Of a stretch of 34,659 bases of DNA, positions 7,519 through 15,377 are shown in pieces. Each line of letters begins with the position of its first letter. Position 1 is the stretch's first letter. Below the pieces are notes generated by a model. That model was given only the letters and a program-made list of their open reading frames with translations. It was not told the origin of the DNA and ran no database searches. The position numbers and the translations under genes are program-made. Source of the DNA: UBA9676 sp036522155 (lineage in GTDB: Bacteria; Actinomycetota; Actinomycetes; Streptosporangiales; Streptosporangiaceae). The DNA is taken from contig DATDGI010000062.1 of assembly GCA_036522155.1 (NCBI GenBank), positions 1 through 34,659 on the forward strand, written 5' to 3'.

Positions 7519-8016
7519 TTACGCGGCGCTGCGCACCGAGGCCACGGGCTGCTCCTGGCCGCGCACGCTGGCCGCGGTCGCGGCCGGCCGCCGCCGGGAG
7601 ATGGTGAGGGCGAAGGCGGGGATCAGCACGGCGGCGACGGCCAGGTGCATGCCGACGAGGGTGAGGCGCTCGGCCAGGGTGATGCCGTGGCCCGCCAGCG
7701 GGGCGGACAGCGACACGACCGTGGCGAGCAGGCCGGCGGCGATCCAGGCCCGGCCGGGACGGCTGCTGGTCCGCTCGATGAGCTTGACGGCCCCCCACGC
7801 CGCCACCGACGCCACGGCGCTGGCGATGGCGACCAGGCCGAGCCCGAGGCTCGCCGGGTGCTGGCCGGGCGCGAAGCCAGGGGTGTGCAGCTGCAGGCCG
7901 GCGCCGTAGCGGGCGATCAGCCAGACCGCGATCGCCGCGGCGACGGCGCCGTGCACGGCCACGAACCGGATACGGGCGCCCCGCCGCGTGGCGGGGACTG
8001 CGCTTTCGCTGAACAT
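7519..8016 (-). CDS. DUF6069-type four-helix membrane protein
   Basis: Membrane protein of 165 residues with four predicted helices: near residues 17-36 (VAVHGAVAAAIAVWLIARYG), 57-78 (LGLGLVAIASAVASVAAWGAV), 88-108 (AWIAAGLLATVVSLSAPLAG) and 118-140 (LVGMHLAVAAVLIPAFAL). The layout matches the DUF6069 family of actinobacteria, whose function is unknown. A ribosome site (GGGAGG) precedes the ATG at 8016. It is divergent from the LysR-type regulator, the standard arrangement of a LysR gene and its target, so regulation by that protein is a reasonable inference. Confidence 0.75.
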   Translation of the reverse strand: MFSESAVPATRRGARIRFVAVHGAVAAAIAVWLIARYGAGLQLHTPGFAPGQHPASLGLGLVAIASAVASVAAWGAVKLIERTSSRPGRAWIAAGLLATVVSLSAPLAGHGITLAERLTLVGMHLAVAAVLIPAFALTISRRRPAATAASVRGQEQPVASVRSAA

Positions 8017-8123
8017 GGGACCTCCCTGGGTCTCGTGCGCGGGATGACCCGGGGCCTGCTGGCGGCCTGGCGATCACCTCGTCCTGGTCTGGACAGTACG
8101 GAGGCTGGGGAGTATCAACCAGA

Positions 8124-8149
8124 GTGAGATTAGCGATGATTAACATCAC
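8124..8149. promoter_or_regulatory. Candidate LysR-type operator between DUF6069 and lysR genes
   Basis: In the divergent intergenic region an imperfect inverted repeat runs from GTGAGAT (8124-8130) to ACATCAC (8143-8149, the first A at 8143), with an AT-rich centre containing GATTAGCGATGATTAAC. The dyad GTGA...TCAC and the AT-rich core fit a LysR-box style site. No binding evidence; a sequence-level guess. Confidence 0.35.
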
Positions 8150-8214
8150 TGCCATCGATGCCTAACGGCGGTGCGCAGCGCCAGCCCGCGATGGGCAGCA
8201 GGGAGCGGGTGCCA

Positions 8215-9120
8215 GTGAAACGCGACCGGGTCGATCTCAACCTGCTCATCGCCCTTGACGCCCTGATCGCCGAGCGCAACGTCACCAGGGCCGCCGCCCG
8301 GCTGCGGGTCGGCCAGCCGGCCATGAGCGCCGCGCTGGCCCGGCTCCGCCGCGTCTTCGGCGACCCCCTGCTGGTCCGCAGCGGCCGCGCGTTCACGCTG
8401 ACGCCGCTGGCCCAGTCCCTGGCCGGGCCCCTGCAGGAGGTGCTCGCCGACATCGAGAACGTGCTGACCCTGCAGCCCGGCTTCGACCCCGCCGCCGACA
8501 CCCGCACCTTCACCGTGATCGGCAGCGACTACGTCACGTTCATCCTGCTGCGCCACCTCGTGCCCGCCCTGTACGCCGAGGCGCCCGGTATCACCATCCG
8601 CATCAAGCCGCTGGCCGCGGGCTTCCCGCAGGCCCTGGACCGCGGCGAGGCGGACGCCCTGATCCTCCCCGCCGAGTTCGACCGGACGCTGCGCCGCTTC
8701 GGCCACCAGCGGCTCTTCGAAGACGGTTACGTCGGCGTGGCCTGGGCGGGCAACACCGAGATCGGTGACACCCTGAGCCCCGAGGAGTTCTCCCGGATCC
8801 CGCAGCTGGCCAACGACACGGGCCAGCTCGGTGGCTTGCCGGAGACCCGGCTGCAGCAGCTCGGTGTCCGCCGCAATATCGAGATCACGACCCAGACCTT
8901 CGTGATGGGCCCGCTGCTGGTGCGTGGCACCCGCCTGCTGACCATCGTGCACCGCAGGGTCGCGCTCGAGCTGGCGGCCGCCGCCGAAGCCCGGATCCTT
9001 GATCTCCCCTACGAACTGGGCACCATCACCCAGACCATGTTCTGGCATCCCCGGATGGACAACGATCCGGCCCACCAATGGCTCAGGGAGCGGATCTCGG
9101 CCCTGGCCGCTGCAATATGA
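8215..9120 (+). CDS. LysR-family transcriptional regulator (NodD-like)
   Basis: Regulator of 301 residues from the GTG at 8215. The winged helix-turn-helix fills residues 1-65 (VDLNLLIALDALIAERNVT, RAAARLRVGQPAMSAALARL, DPLLVRSGRAFTLT). The effector-binding domain follows from about residue 90 (TFTVIGSDYVTFILLRHLVPAL). The subgroup resembles NodD-like regulators that respond to aromatic ligands. The start at 8215 gives MKRDRVDLNLL, a typical LysR opening, with GGGAG upstream; an in-frame ATG at 8158 would add 19 unrelated residues without a ribosome site. It diverges from the DUF6069 gene and converges with the gamma-resorcylate-decarboxylase-like amidohydrolase; either could be its target. 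Confidence 0.9.
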   Translation: MKRDRVDLNLLIALDALIAERNVTRAAARLRVGQPAMSAALARLRRVFGDPLLVRSGRAFTLTPLAQSLAGPLQEVLADIENVLTLQPGFDPAADTRTFTVIGSDYVTFILLRHLVPALYAEAPGITIRIKPLAAGFPQALDRGEADALILPAEFDRTLRRFGHQRLFEDGYVGVAWAGNTEIGDTLSPEEFSRIPQLANDTGQLGGLPETRLQQLGVRRNIEITTQTFVMGPLLVRGTRLLTIVHRRVALELAAAAEARILDLPYELGTITQTMFWHPRMDNDPAHQWLRERISALAAAI

Positions 9121-9212
9121 GCCCGGCTGGTCAGGCGTTACTCGTGGCCACGTCGCTGCCGCCGCCGGGACACCATCGGCGCATCATCCGGGCCGGTGAG
9201 CGGCCGGGGCGG

Positions 9213-10247
9213 CTACAGGCCGAACACGCGCTCGGCGTTGGCCTGGAACAGAGCGGCCTTCTCCTCGGTGGTGAGCGGCAGGTCCTCGTGCGCGGCAACC
9301 TCGCCCGGGACGTACTGGTACGGGTAGTCCATGGCGTACAGCACGCGGCCGGGGCCGAGCACCTCGCGGCAGAACATGATCGCTGGCGCCCAGGCCATCC
9401 CGCTGGTGGTCACCCAGATGTTCTCCCGCAGGTACTCGCTGGGCTTGCGCCTGATCGGCTTCATCGACTCATACCGCTGCGCCCGGACCGTGGCGGCGTG
9501 CATGTAGTCCAGCCGGTACAGCCAGAACGGCAGCGCCTCGCCGAGGTGGCCGACTACGAGCTTCAGCGCTGGGAACCGGTCGAACACGCCCGCGGTGATG
9601 ATGCGCAGCACGTGCATGCCGGTGTCCACGGCGAACCCATAGATGGCACCGTCAAGCCCGGCCGCAAGCAGCGGGCCGATCATGTCCCGGGGCGGGGTGC
9701 TGGGGTGCAGGTAGATAGGTGTATCCAGGGCTTCGGCCGCTTCGAAGATAGGCCAGAATTTCGGGTCGTCCAGGTATTCGCCGTGGGTGTGGGCATTGAT
9801 GATGACGCCATTGAAGCCGAGTTCGTGGTGCCCGCGCGCGATTTCCGCGGCCGCCTTTTCTGGGTCCTGCGGCGCGATCGCGGTCAGCCCGCTGAACCTG
9901 GCCGGATGCTGGCGGCACGCTTCCGCCAGCACGTCGTTGGCCAGCGTGGCCATGGCCACGCCGTCGCCGCGGCCCAGGATCTGGGTGCCGGGTGCGGTCA
10001 GCGACACGATCTGCCGGTCGACCCCGGCCGCGTCCATGTCGGCCAGCCGCAGCGCGCCGAGATCCTGCAGGCGCTCGAACACGAACCGGCTCCGCTCGGT
10101 CCTCGCGGCCGTGTAGAAGCCGACCAGGCTGACGAACCCCGGGTCGTCGCAGGTCCCGCGCTCGATCATGTCCCGCCACATGGTTATGAGCTCCGGCGGC
10201 GCGAACGCTTCCTCGGTCGCGATCCGCTGGTACGCGCGTGTGCTCAT
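9213..10247 (-). CDS. Amidohydrolase-2 family protein resembling gamma-resorcylate (dihydroxybenzoate) decarboxylase
   Basis: Metal-dependent TIM-barrel protein of 344 residues from the amidohydrolase-related group that includes decarboxylases of hydroxybenzoates. The N-terminal metal-binding HxH of ordinary amidohydrolases is replaced by IATEEAFAPPE (residues 9-18), the same EEAFA pattern seen in gamma-resorcylate decarboxylase. Further ligands are in place: His181 (YLHPSTPPRD), His234 (GHLGEALPFWLYRLD) and Asp307 (YAMDYPY). The segment ENIWVTTSG also fits. So a non-oxidative aromatic acid decarboxylase is more likely than a hydrolase, although the true substrate is unknown. The ATG has GGAG upstream. 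It is followed by no obvious partner gene, and a LysR-type regulator converges on it. Confidence 0.82.
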   Translation of the reverse strand: MSTRAYQRIATEEAFAPPELITMWRDMIERGTCDDPGFVSLVGFYTAARTERSRFVFERLQDLGALRLADMDAAGVDRQIVSLTAPGTQILGRGDGVAMATLANDVLAEACRQHPARFSGLTAIAPQDPEKAAAEIARGHHELGFNGVIINAHTHGEYLDDPKFWPIFEAAEALDTPIYLHPSTPPRDMIGPLLAAGLDGAIYGFAVDTGMHVLRIITAGVFDRFPALKLVVGHLGEALPFWLYRLDYMHAATVRAQRYESMKPIRRKPSEYLRENIWVTTSGMAWAPAIMFCREVLGPGRVLYAMDYPYQYVPGEVAAHEDLPLTTEEKAALFQANAERVFGL

Positions 10248-10278
10248 CGGGCTCCGTTCCTCGATCGGCTGGGCGGCG

Positions 10279-11055
10279 TCACCGCCGGGGACGCTGTGCG
10301 GACAGCAGCGGAATGGCCGCGATCTTCTCCTCGGTCAGGTCGGCCCAGCGCAGGCCGGCCGCTGGCCGGGGCCCGCGCCCGGGCCGGCAGTCGATGACCC
10401 GCTCCGGCGTCACGATCAGATCCACCGGCACATCGTGATCGGTCACCGGGATCAGCCCGGCCGGGCGCAGCTGCAGCTCGTGCACGGTGGTGACGCACAC
10501 GGTGGCCGGCCCGATCAGGCCAGCCGCGGTGGCCAGGGCATATTCCAGGTCGGCGAACCCGCCGCCCTTGCCCAGCCGGGCACCGTCCTCGCCGACCGCG
10601 ACCGAGCCCATCACCACCAGGTCGACCGGGGCCAGTTCGGCCAGCGTGACCCTCCGGGCGGAGCGGGCCGCGCCGCTGATCGAGGCCGCCTGGCGGGGCG
10701 GCCCGGCCAGGTGAGCCGGATCGAGGGCAAAGAAGGGCTCCGGCCCGGCCAGCCGCGGGACGGCCATGTACACGGTCTTGCCGTCTGCCAGCGCGCGCTG
10801 GCGTACCGGCAGTTGCGGGGAATCCGGGTTGGCCTTCAGGGTCCCTGCCGCCTGCCAGGCGGGCGTGGCCCGGAGCCGTTCGGCGGCCGCCTCCGCGCCG
10901 GTGAAGTTCGGGATGCGGCCGGCCGCGCCCGGGAACCGGGCCACCCGGGCCGCGCTCATCTCGGACCAGACCTGCTGCCGCAGCGCGGCCTTGGCGGCCA
11001 GCACCTCAGCGGGGCCACCTGCATCATGATCGTGACGGGGCGGGTAGCGGGCCAT
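10279..11055 (-). CDS. 5-formyltetrahydrofolate cyclo-ligase-like protein
   Basis: Protein of 258 residues with the MTHFS-type fold: KAALRQQVWSEM near the start, MAVPRLAGPEPFFALDP in the middle, then GSVAVGEDGARLGKGGGFADLEYAL, which is the family's GRLGKGGGYYD nucleotide/folate motif, and VTTVHELQL and PVTDHDVPVDLIVTPERVI near the end. The enzyme class converts 5-formyl-THF to methenyl-THF with ATP; this longer form resembles MTHFS-domain proteins whose substrate is not established. The start at 11055 is chosen for its GGGGG stretch; a longer frame to 11118 adds a non-conserved arginine-rich tail. It precedes the amidohydrolase gene by 31 bases on the same strand and may be cotranscribed. Confidence 0.82.
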   Translation of the reverse strand: MARYPPRHDHDAGGPAEVLAAKAALRQQVWSEMSAARVARFPGAAGRIPNFTGAEAAAERLRATPAWQAAGTLKANPDSPQLPVRQRALADGKTVYMAVPRLAGPEPFFALDPAHLAGPPRQAASISGAARSARRVTLAELAPVDLVVMGSVAVGEDGARLGKGGGFADLEYALATAAGLIGPATVCVTTVHELQLRPAGLIPVTDHDVPVDLIVTPERVIDCRPGRGPRPAAGLRWADLTEEKIAAIPLLSAQRPRR

Positions 11056-11118
11056 CCCCCTATCCTGTCCCAGGCTCCGATAGCGGTGCCGCCTACCCGG
11101 GATGGCACTCTCGGTCAT

Positions 11119-11316
11119 TGCCGTTTCGGGTCCGCGGCCGCGGTGGTGGCCCTATTTCGGGGAATACGGTCATGGCTCGTTATTCTGATGATCACCGTAA
11201 TCCCTGGACTCTGTATTCCAAGGGCAAAACATATCCCGGCTGGGGAACTATCCACCTTTTAGGGTCGTCTCACAGCGCATGGGGCAGGCTCCGGAGGGGC
11301 GGGCAGCTGAGCGGGC
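11119..11316. other. Intergenic region with an AT-richer island
   Basis: Between the divergent cyclo-ligase-like and GT-C-like genes, the stretch from about 11150 to 11270 has visibly lower GC than the rest of the window. A run of codons from ATG 11172 is open, but its third positions are A/T-rich and it continues into the membrane protein gene in another frame, so I do not call it a gene. Probably promoter DNA for one or both neighbours. Confidence 0.4.
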
Positions 11317-12792
11317 GTGCCCCGCATGACGACCAGCTTCCGGGCCGGGCCGGCCGTCCAGGATGCGCCCCCCAGCCGGGCGGTGCCCGTTCGCGCACCC
11401 CGGCCCGGGCCGATCAGCCAGATGCTGGCCCTGCTGTTCCCGGCCAGCCCGCCGCCGCCGGGGCGGTCACGGCCCCGCTCGGCCGCGATGGCCCTGGCCT
11501 ATGTCCTCGTGACCGCGCTCGGGGCCTGGATCTTGCTGGAGCGGCAGGCGGGAGCCCGGCCGTGGAACACCATCTGGGCCGAGGACGGGGGGATTTTCTA
11601 CCCCGGGGCGCTGCTTCATCCGGCGACCAGCCTGCTGCAGCCCTACGCCGGGTACCTCCAGCTGGTCCCGCGGCTCATCGCCGGAGCGGTCGCCCTGCTC
11701 CCGATGCGGGCCGCCGCGGCCGGCTTCGCGGTCGCGGGCGCCCTGGTGGCGTCGGCGTGCGCCATGTTCGTGTTCCAGGCCAGCGCCGGGCATGTCCGCA
11801 CACCGGCCCTGCGCGGGCTGCTCGCGGCCAGCGTCATCCTGCTGCCGTCGGCGCTGACCGAGATCAGCGACAACGGCGTGAACACGCCCTGGTACCTGCT
11901 CTTCGCCTTGTTCTGGGCCCTGCTGTGGCGTCCGCGCTCCGGCCGGGGGATGGCGCTGGCCGCGGCGATCGGTTTCGCCGCGGCATCGTCGAACGCGCTC
12001 GCCGCCGTGTTTGTGCCGCTGGTGCTGGCCCGCGTCATCGCGCTGCCGCGCGCCAGGGAGCAGGCGGCCAGTCTCGGCTGGGCGGCGGGCGGTGTGCTCC
12101 AGCTGATCGCGGTGCTCAGATCGGCCGGTCCCCACCAGGCCGGCTACCTCAGCGCGGGACTGGACTTCTACCTGCACGGTGTCCTGGTGACGGCGGTGGC
12201 CGGGCGGCACCTCGCGGCGGTGCTCGCCGCGGCCACCGGCTCCGTCCTGGGAGTGGTGATCCCGGCCGGCATCGCCGCCGCGGTGGCCGCGTGGGCCCTG
12301 GTCGGCAGCGGGCCGCGGGTCCGGGTGTTCGCGATCGCCGCCCTGGGCCTGGGGCTGGCGCTGGTCCTTGTCGCGGCGATCGCCCGCGGCTGGGGCGCCC
12401 CCGGGCTGGACCGGACGTCGGTGCGCGGGGACCGCTACGGGGCAACGCCCATCCTGCTCATCGATTCGCTCGTGGTCGTCGCTCTCGATGCCTACCTGCG
12501 GCGCACCCGTGATCGCCGGCAGCGGGCCCGGCAGGCCCTGGCCGTCGCCACGCTGGCCGCGCTGCTCGGTGCCGTATGGGCGGCCGACTTCAGCTACGTC
12601 AGCATGCGCAGCACCGACCCGCCGTGGTCGCAGCTCGTCAGCGCCTTCCAGCAGCGCTGCGAGCAGCGGGCGTCGCCGGGCGCGTGGGAGCGCTTCCCTC
12701 CCATGGACTGGATCCGGGTGCCCCCGATCCTGCCCTGCTCGCTGGTCAGCCCGGCTCCCGAGTGGCAGCTGGTCGACGCGCGGCCGAGCTGA
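11317..12792 (+). CDS. Polytopic membrane protein, GT-C glycosyltransferase-like
   Basis: Integral membrane protein of about 491 residues with roughly ten hydrophobic helices, a proline-rich cytoplasmic N terminus (residues 1-55) and a soluble C-terminal segment (about 415-491). The first extracytoplasmic loop holds WAEDGGIFYPGALLHP (Glu89, Asp90) followed by LLQPYAGYLQLVPRLIAG. An acidic pair in the first loop is the hallmark of GT-C transferases that use lipid-linked sugars, so a cell-envelope glycosyltransferase is plausible; no specific family is assigned. The start is uncertain, GTG 11317 or ATG 11326, neither with a well-placed ribosome site. It converges with galK/galE, whose product UDP-galactose might feed envelope sugars, but this link is only positional. 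Confidence 0.75.
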   Translation: MPRMTTSFRAGPAVQDAPPSRAVPVRAPRPGPISQMLALLFPASPPPPGRSRPRSAAMALAYVLVTALGAWILLERQAGARPWNTIWAEDGGIFYPGALLHPATSLLQPYAGYLQLVPRLIAGAVALLPMRAAAAGFAVAGALVASACAMFVFQASAGHVRTPALRGLLAASVILLPSALTEISDNGVNTPWYLLFALFWALLWRPRSGRGMALAAAIGFAAASSNALAAVFVPLVLARVIALPRAREQAASLGWAAGGVLQLIAVLRSAGPHQAGYLSAGLDFYLHGVLVTAVAGRHLAAVLAAATGSVLGVVIPAGIAAAVAAWALVGSGPRVRVFAIAALGLGLALVLVAAIARGWGAPGLDRTSVRGDRYGATPILLIDSLVVVALDAYLRRTRDRRQRARQALAVATLAALLGAVWAADFSYVSMRSTDPPWSQLVSAFQQRCEQRASPGAWERFPPMDWIRVPPILPCSLVSPAPEWQLVDARPS

Positions 12793-12813
12793 AGCCGGGC
12801 GGGCCGGCCGAGG

Positions 12814-12831
12814 CCGTGGGCGAGCCCACGG
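12814..12831 (+). terminator. Hairpin between convergent GT-C-like gene and galK
   Basis: Perfect 7-bp stem (CCGTGGG at 12814-12820, CCCACGG at 12825-12831) with the tetraloop CGAG, in the 65-bp gap between two converging genes. No T-tract. Likely acts in both directions. Confidence 0.5.
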
Positions 12832-12857
12832 TGGGCCCGGATAGCGGCCAGCACCGG

Positions 12858-14012
12858 TCAGCTCAGCTGGCGGGCGCCCTGGGCGGGCTGGGCCGGCGTG
12901 ATCGCCGGCGCCCGCCAGCCCTGCCCGGCGAACCTGGCCGTCACCGCGGCGGCCACCTCGTCAGCGGCACCGGCCGGTGCCAGCGCGATCACCGAGCCGC
13001 CGAACCCGCCGCCGGTCATCCTGGCCCCGAGCGCCCCGGCCGCCAGGGCGGCCGCCACCGCCGCGTCGGCCTCCGGCCAGGACACCTCGAAGTCGTCGCG
13101 CAACGACGCATGGGATGCGGTCAGCAGCGGCCCGGCCCGGCTCAGCTGGCCGGCCCGGAGCAGGCGGGCCGTGTCCAGCACGCGGCGGTTCTCGGTGACG
13201 ACATGCCGGGCCCGCCGCCGCAGCACGGGGTCGGCGAGCCGGTCAAGCGGGCCGGTGCCGGTGATGTCGCGCAGCGACCGCGCACCCAGGGCGCGCGCCG
13301 CGTCTTCGCAGGCCATGCGGCGCGCGGCGTAGCCGCCATCGGTCAGCTCGTGCTTCACCCCGGTGTTGATGATCAGCAGCACCAGCCCGGCCGCGGCCGG
13401 GTCGAGCGGCACCGCCTCCGGCGTCCCGGTCCGGCAGTCAAGCAGCAGCGCGTGGCCGGCCTGGCCCAGCAGCACGGCCAGCTGGTCCATCAGCCCGGTG
13501 GGCGCCCCGGCGAAATCGTTCTCCGCGCGGCGGCCCAGCGCCGCCAGATCCGGCCGCGGCACGTCCAGCCGGTACAGCCCGGTCAGCGCGAGCCCGGCCG
13601 CGCACTCCAGGGCGGCCGACGAGGACAGGCCGGCCCCGGCGGCCAGATCGGCGTCGATGGCCAGGCTGGCGCCGCCTATCTGGTGACCGGCGGACAGCAG
13701 GGCCCAGGCCATGCCCGCCGGGTAGGCCGCCCACCCCCCGGGCAGGCCCGGCTTGAGGGCCGCGACCGGCACGGTCAGCACGTCCCCGCCCTCCTGGCGT
13801 GACGACAGCGCGAGCACCCCGTCGCCGCGGGTGGCGGCGGCCACGCACACCCCCGCGCCGATGGCGAACGGCAGCGCGAACCCGTCGTTGTAGTCGGTGT
13901 GCTCGCCGATCAGGTTCACCCGGCCCGGGGCGTACCAGACGACCTCGGGCGGCCGCCCGTACCGGTCTGCGAACAGCCGCGCGGCACCCAGTTCCGGGCC
14001 GGGCCCGTTCAC
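12858..14012 (-). CDS. galK: Galactokinase
   Basis: Phosphorylates D-galactose to galactose-1-phosphate with ATP, the first step of the Leloir pathway, in the cytoplasm. The 384-residue protein carries all three GHMP kinase motifs: the galactokinase signature GRVNLIGEHTDYNDGF (near residues 30-45), the ATP-binding loop GAGLSSSAALE (near 125-135) and the C-terminal GARMTGGGFGGSV. The start is taken as GTG 14012 (giving MNGPGPELGAARLF), with GTG 14015 equally possible; an upstream in-frame start would lie inside galE. It follows galE by about 20 bases, so the two are cotranscribed. galT is not adjacent. Confidence 0.93.
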   Translation of the reverse strand: MNGPGPELGAARLFADRYGRPPEVVWYAPGRVNLIGEHTDYNDGFALPFAIGAGVCVAAATRGDGVLALSSRQEGGDVLTVPVAALKPGLPGGWAAYPAGMAWALLSAGHQIGGASLAIDADLAAGAGLSSSAALECAAGLALTGLYRLDVPRPDLAALGRRAENDFAGAPTGLMDQLAVLLGQAGHALLLDCRTGTPEAVPLDPAAAGLVLLIINTGVKHELTDGGYAARRMACEDAARALGARSLRDITGTGPLDRLADPVLRRRARHVVTENRRVLDTARLLRAGQLSRAGPLLTASHASLRDDFEVSWPEADAAVAAALAAGALGARMTGGGFGGSVIALAPAGAADEVAAAVTARFAGQGWRAPAITPAQPAQGARQLS

Positions 14013-14031
14013 CACCGGGCCAGCCAGCGCA

Positions 14032-15006
14032 TCAGGTGACCGCCTGGGCGGCCGTGAACGCCCACGCGTCCGCGGCCATCTCCAGCAGGCCACGCTCCGG
14101 CCGCCAGCCCAGTTCGGCCGTGATGCGCTCGGAGGACGCCACCAGCACGGCCGGGTCACCCGGCCGGCGCGCCGCCAGCTCGAACCCGATCTGCCGCCCG
14201 GTCACCTGCTCGCAGGCGGCCAGCACCTGCCGGTTCGAGAAACCCGACCCGCTGCCCAGGTTGTAGACCTTGTGCTCGCCCGCGGCGCAGGCGGCCAGGG
14301 CCAGCAGGTGCGCGGCCGCCAGGTCGGTCACGTGAATGTAGTCACGGACGCAGGTGCCGTCCGGCGTCGGGTAGTCGCCGCCGAAGATGCTGACCTGCCC
14401 GGTCCCGCGCCGGGCCACCGCCAGGATGTTCGGGATGAGGTGGGTCTCCACCGCGTGCCGCTCCCCCAGCCAGCCGCCCGCGTCATCCCGGTACGCGCCC
14501 GCGACGTTGAAATACCGCAGGCTGACCGCGCCGATCCGGTGCATCCGGGCGTGCTCGGCCAGCGCCGTGTCCACCGCCAGCTTGGACGCGCCGTAGGGAT
14601 TGGTGGGGCGGGCAGGCGCGGTCTCGGTGATGGGGACCGTCTCCGGTTCCCCGTACACCGCCGCGGTCGAGGAGAAGACGATGGCGCCGGTCCCGTGCGA
14701 GCGCATCGCTTCCAGCAGGGCCAGCGTCCCGCCCAGGTTGTGCTGCCAGTACCGGCCGGGCTCCGCGACGGACTCACCGACCAGCGACCTGGCCGCGAAA
14801 TGCAGCACCGCGTCGACGCCGCCCGCCAGCACCTTCCCGGCCGCACTGCGCACGTCACCGTGGACGAACCTGGCCCCGGCCGGCACCGCGTCGGCGTGGC
14901 CGGTGGACAGGTCATCGAGCACGACCACCTGGTGGCCATCGGCGACCAGCCGGGCCGCCACGACGCTGCCGATATAGCCGGCGCCGCCGGTGACAAGCAG
15001 CCTCAT
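14032..15006 (-). CDS. galE: UDP-glucose 4-epimerase
   Basis: Interconverts UDP-glucose and UDP-galactose using bound NAD, in the cytoplasm. The 324-residue protein, close to the usual length, starts with the Rossmann motif MRLLVTGGAGYIGS; FSSTAAVYG supplies the active-site serine/threonine, NPYGASK the YxxxK catalytic pair, and LRYFNVAGA and CVRDYIHVTDLA match GalE. The ATG at 15006 has GGAGGG nearby, and the longer open frame upstream has no such site. It is the first gene of a galE-galK operon and diverges from the ferredoxin-P450 pair. Confidence 0.93.
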   Translation of the reverse strand: MRLLVTGGAGYIGSVVAARLVADGHQVVVLDDLSTGHADAVPAGARFVHGDVRSAAGKVLAGGVDAVLHFAARSLVGESVAEPGRYWQHNLGGTLALLEAMRSHGTGAIVFSSTAAVYGEPETVPITETAPARPTNPYGASKLAVDTALAEHARMHRIGAVSLRYFNVAGAYRDDAGGWLGERHAVETHLIPNILAVARRGTGQVSIFGGDYPTPDGTCVRDYIHVTDLAAAHLLALAACAAGEHKVYNLGSGSGFSNRQVLAACEQVTGRQIGFELAARRPGDPAVLVASSERITAELGWRPERGLLEMAADAWAFTAAQAVT

Positions 15007-15175
15007 CCACCCTCCCTCTCCCCGGGCTCCAGCATGGCCGCAGGGTAGCCGAGCCTTCCCCGGCGGGTACCGCACCTCGCCCTATGCTCGGTGACAGGAG
15101 TGGGCCCGGATGGCCCGGCCACGCGGAGCCCGCTCTCACCCGGACCGGGCCGCACGCACAGACAGGGACAGCGCA

Positions 15176-15376
15176 GTGAAGGTGCAGATCGACTCCGAGC
15201 GCTGCCAGGGGCACGGCCGCTGTTACGACCTGGCTCCCGGCCTGTTCGGCGAGGACGACGAGGGCTACGGCCAGGTGCTCGGCGACGGCACGGTCCCGGC
15301 GGGCAGCGAACGCGAGGCCCGGCTGGCCGAGGCCAACTGCCCCGAGCGGGCGATCGAGGTCGCCGGGGAGGCGTGA
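15176..15376 (+). CDS. Small 3Fe-4S-type ferredoxin of P450 systems
   Basis: A 66-residue ferredoxin that would pass electrons to the P450 encoded one base downstream. The cluster pattern is C-x2-H-x2-C (CQGHGRC, residues 9-15) with a late cysteine-proline (NCPERAIEV), so there are three cluster cysteines and a histidine at the second position, the arrangement seen in 3Fe-4S ferredoxins of actinobacterial P450 systems. The GTG at 15176 is chosen because it yields MKVQIDSERC, the family's normal start, with AGGGA upstream. No ferredoxin reductase gene is in the window; a reductase elsewhere is needed. Confidence 0.92.
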   Translation: MKVQIDSERCQGHGRCYDLAPGLFGEDDEGYGQVLGDGTVPAGSEREARLAEANCPERAIEVAGEA

Positions 15377-15377
15377 C

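Noticed and set aside
9121..9212. Terminator between lysR and the amidohydrolase
   Set aside because: Only short GC-rich self-complementary bits are present; no stem clearly above background.
11172..12512. Plus-strand frame starting at ATG 11172 overlapping the GT-C-like gene
   Set aside because: The first codons are AT-rich in the third position and the rest is an out-of-frame shadow rich in Gly, Ala and Arg.
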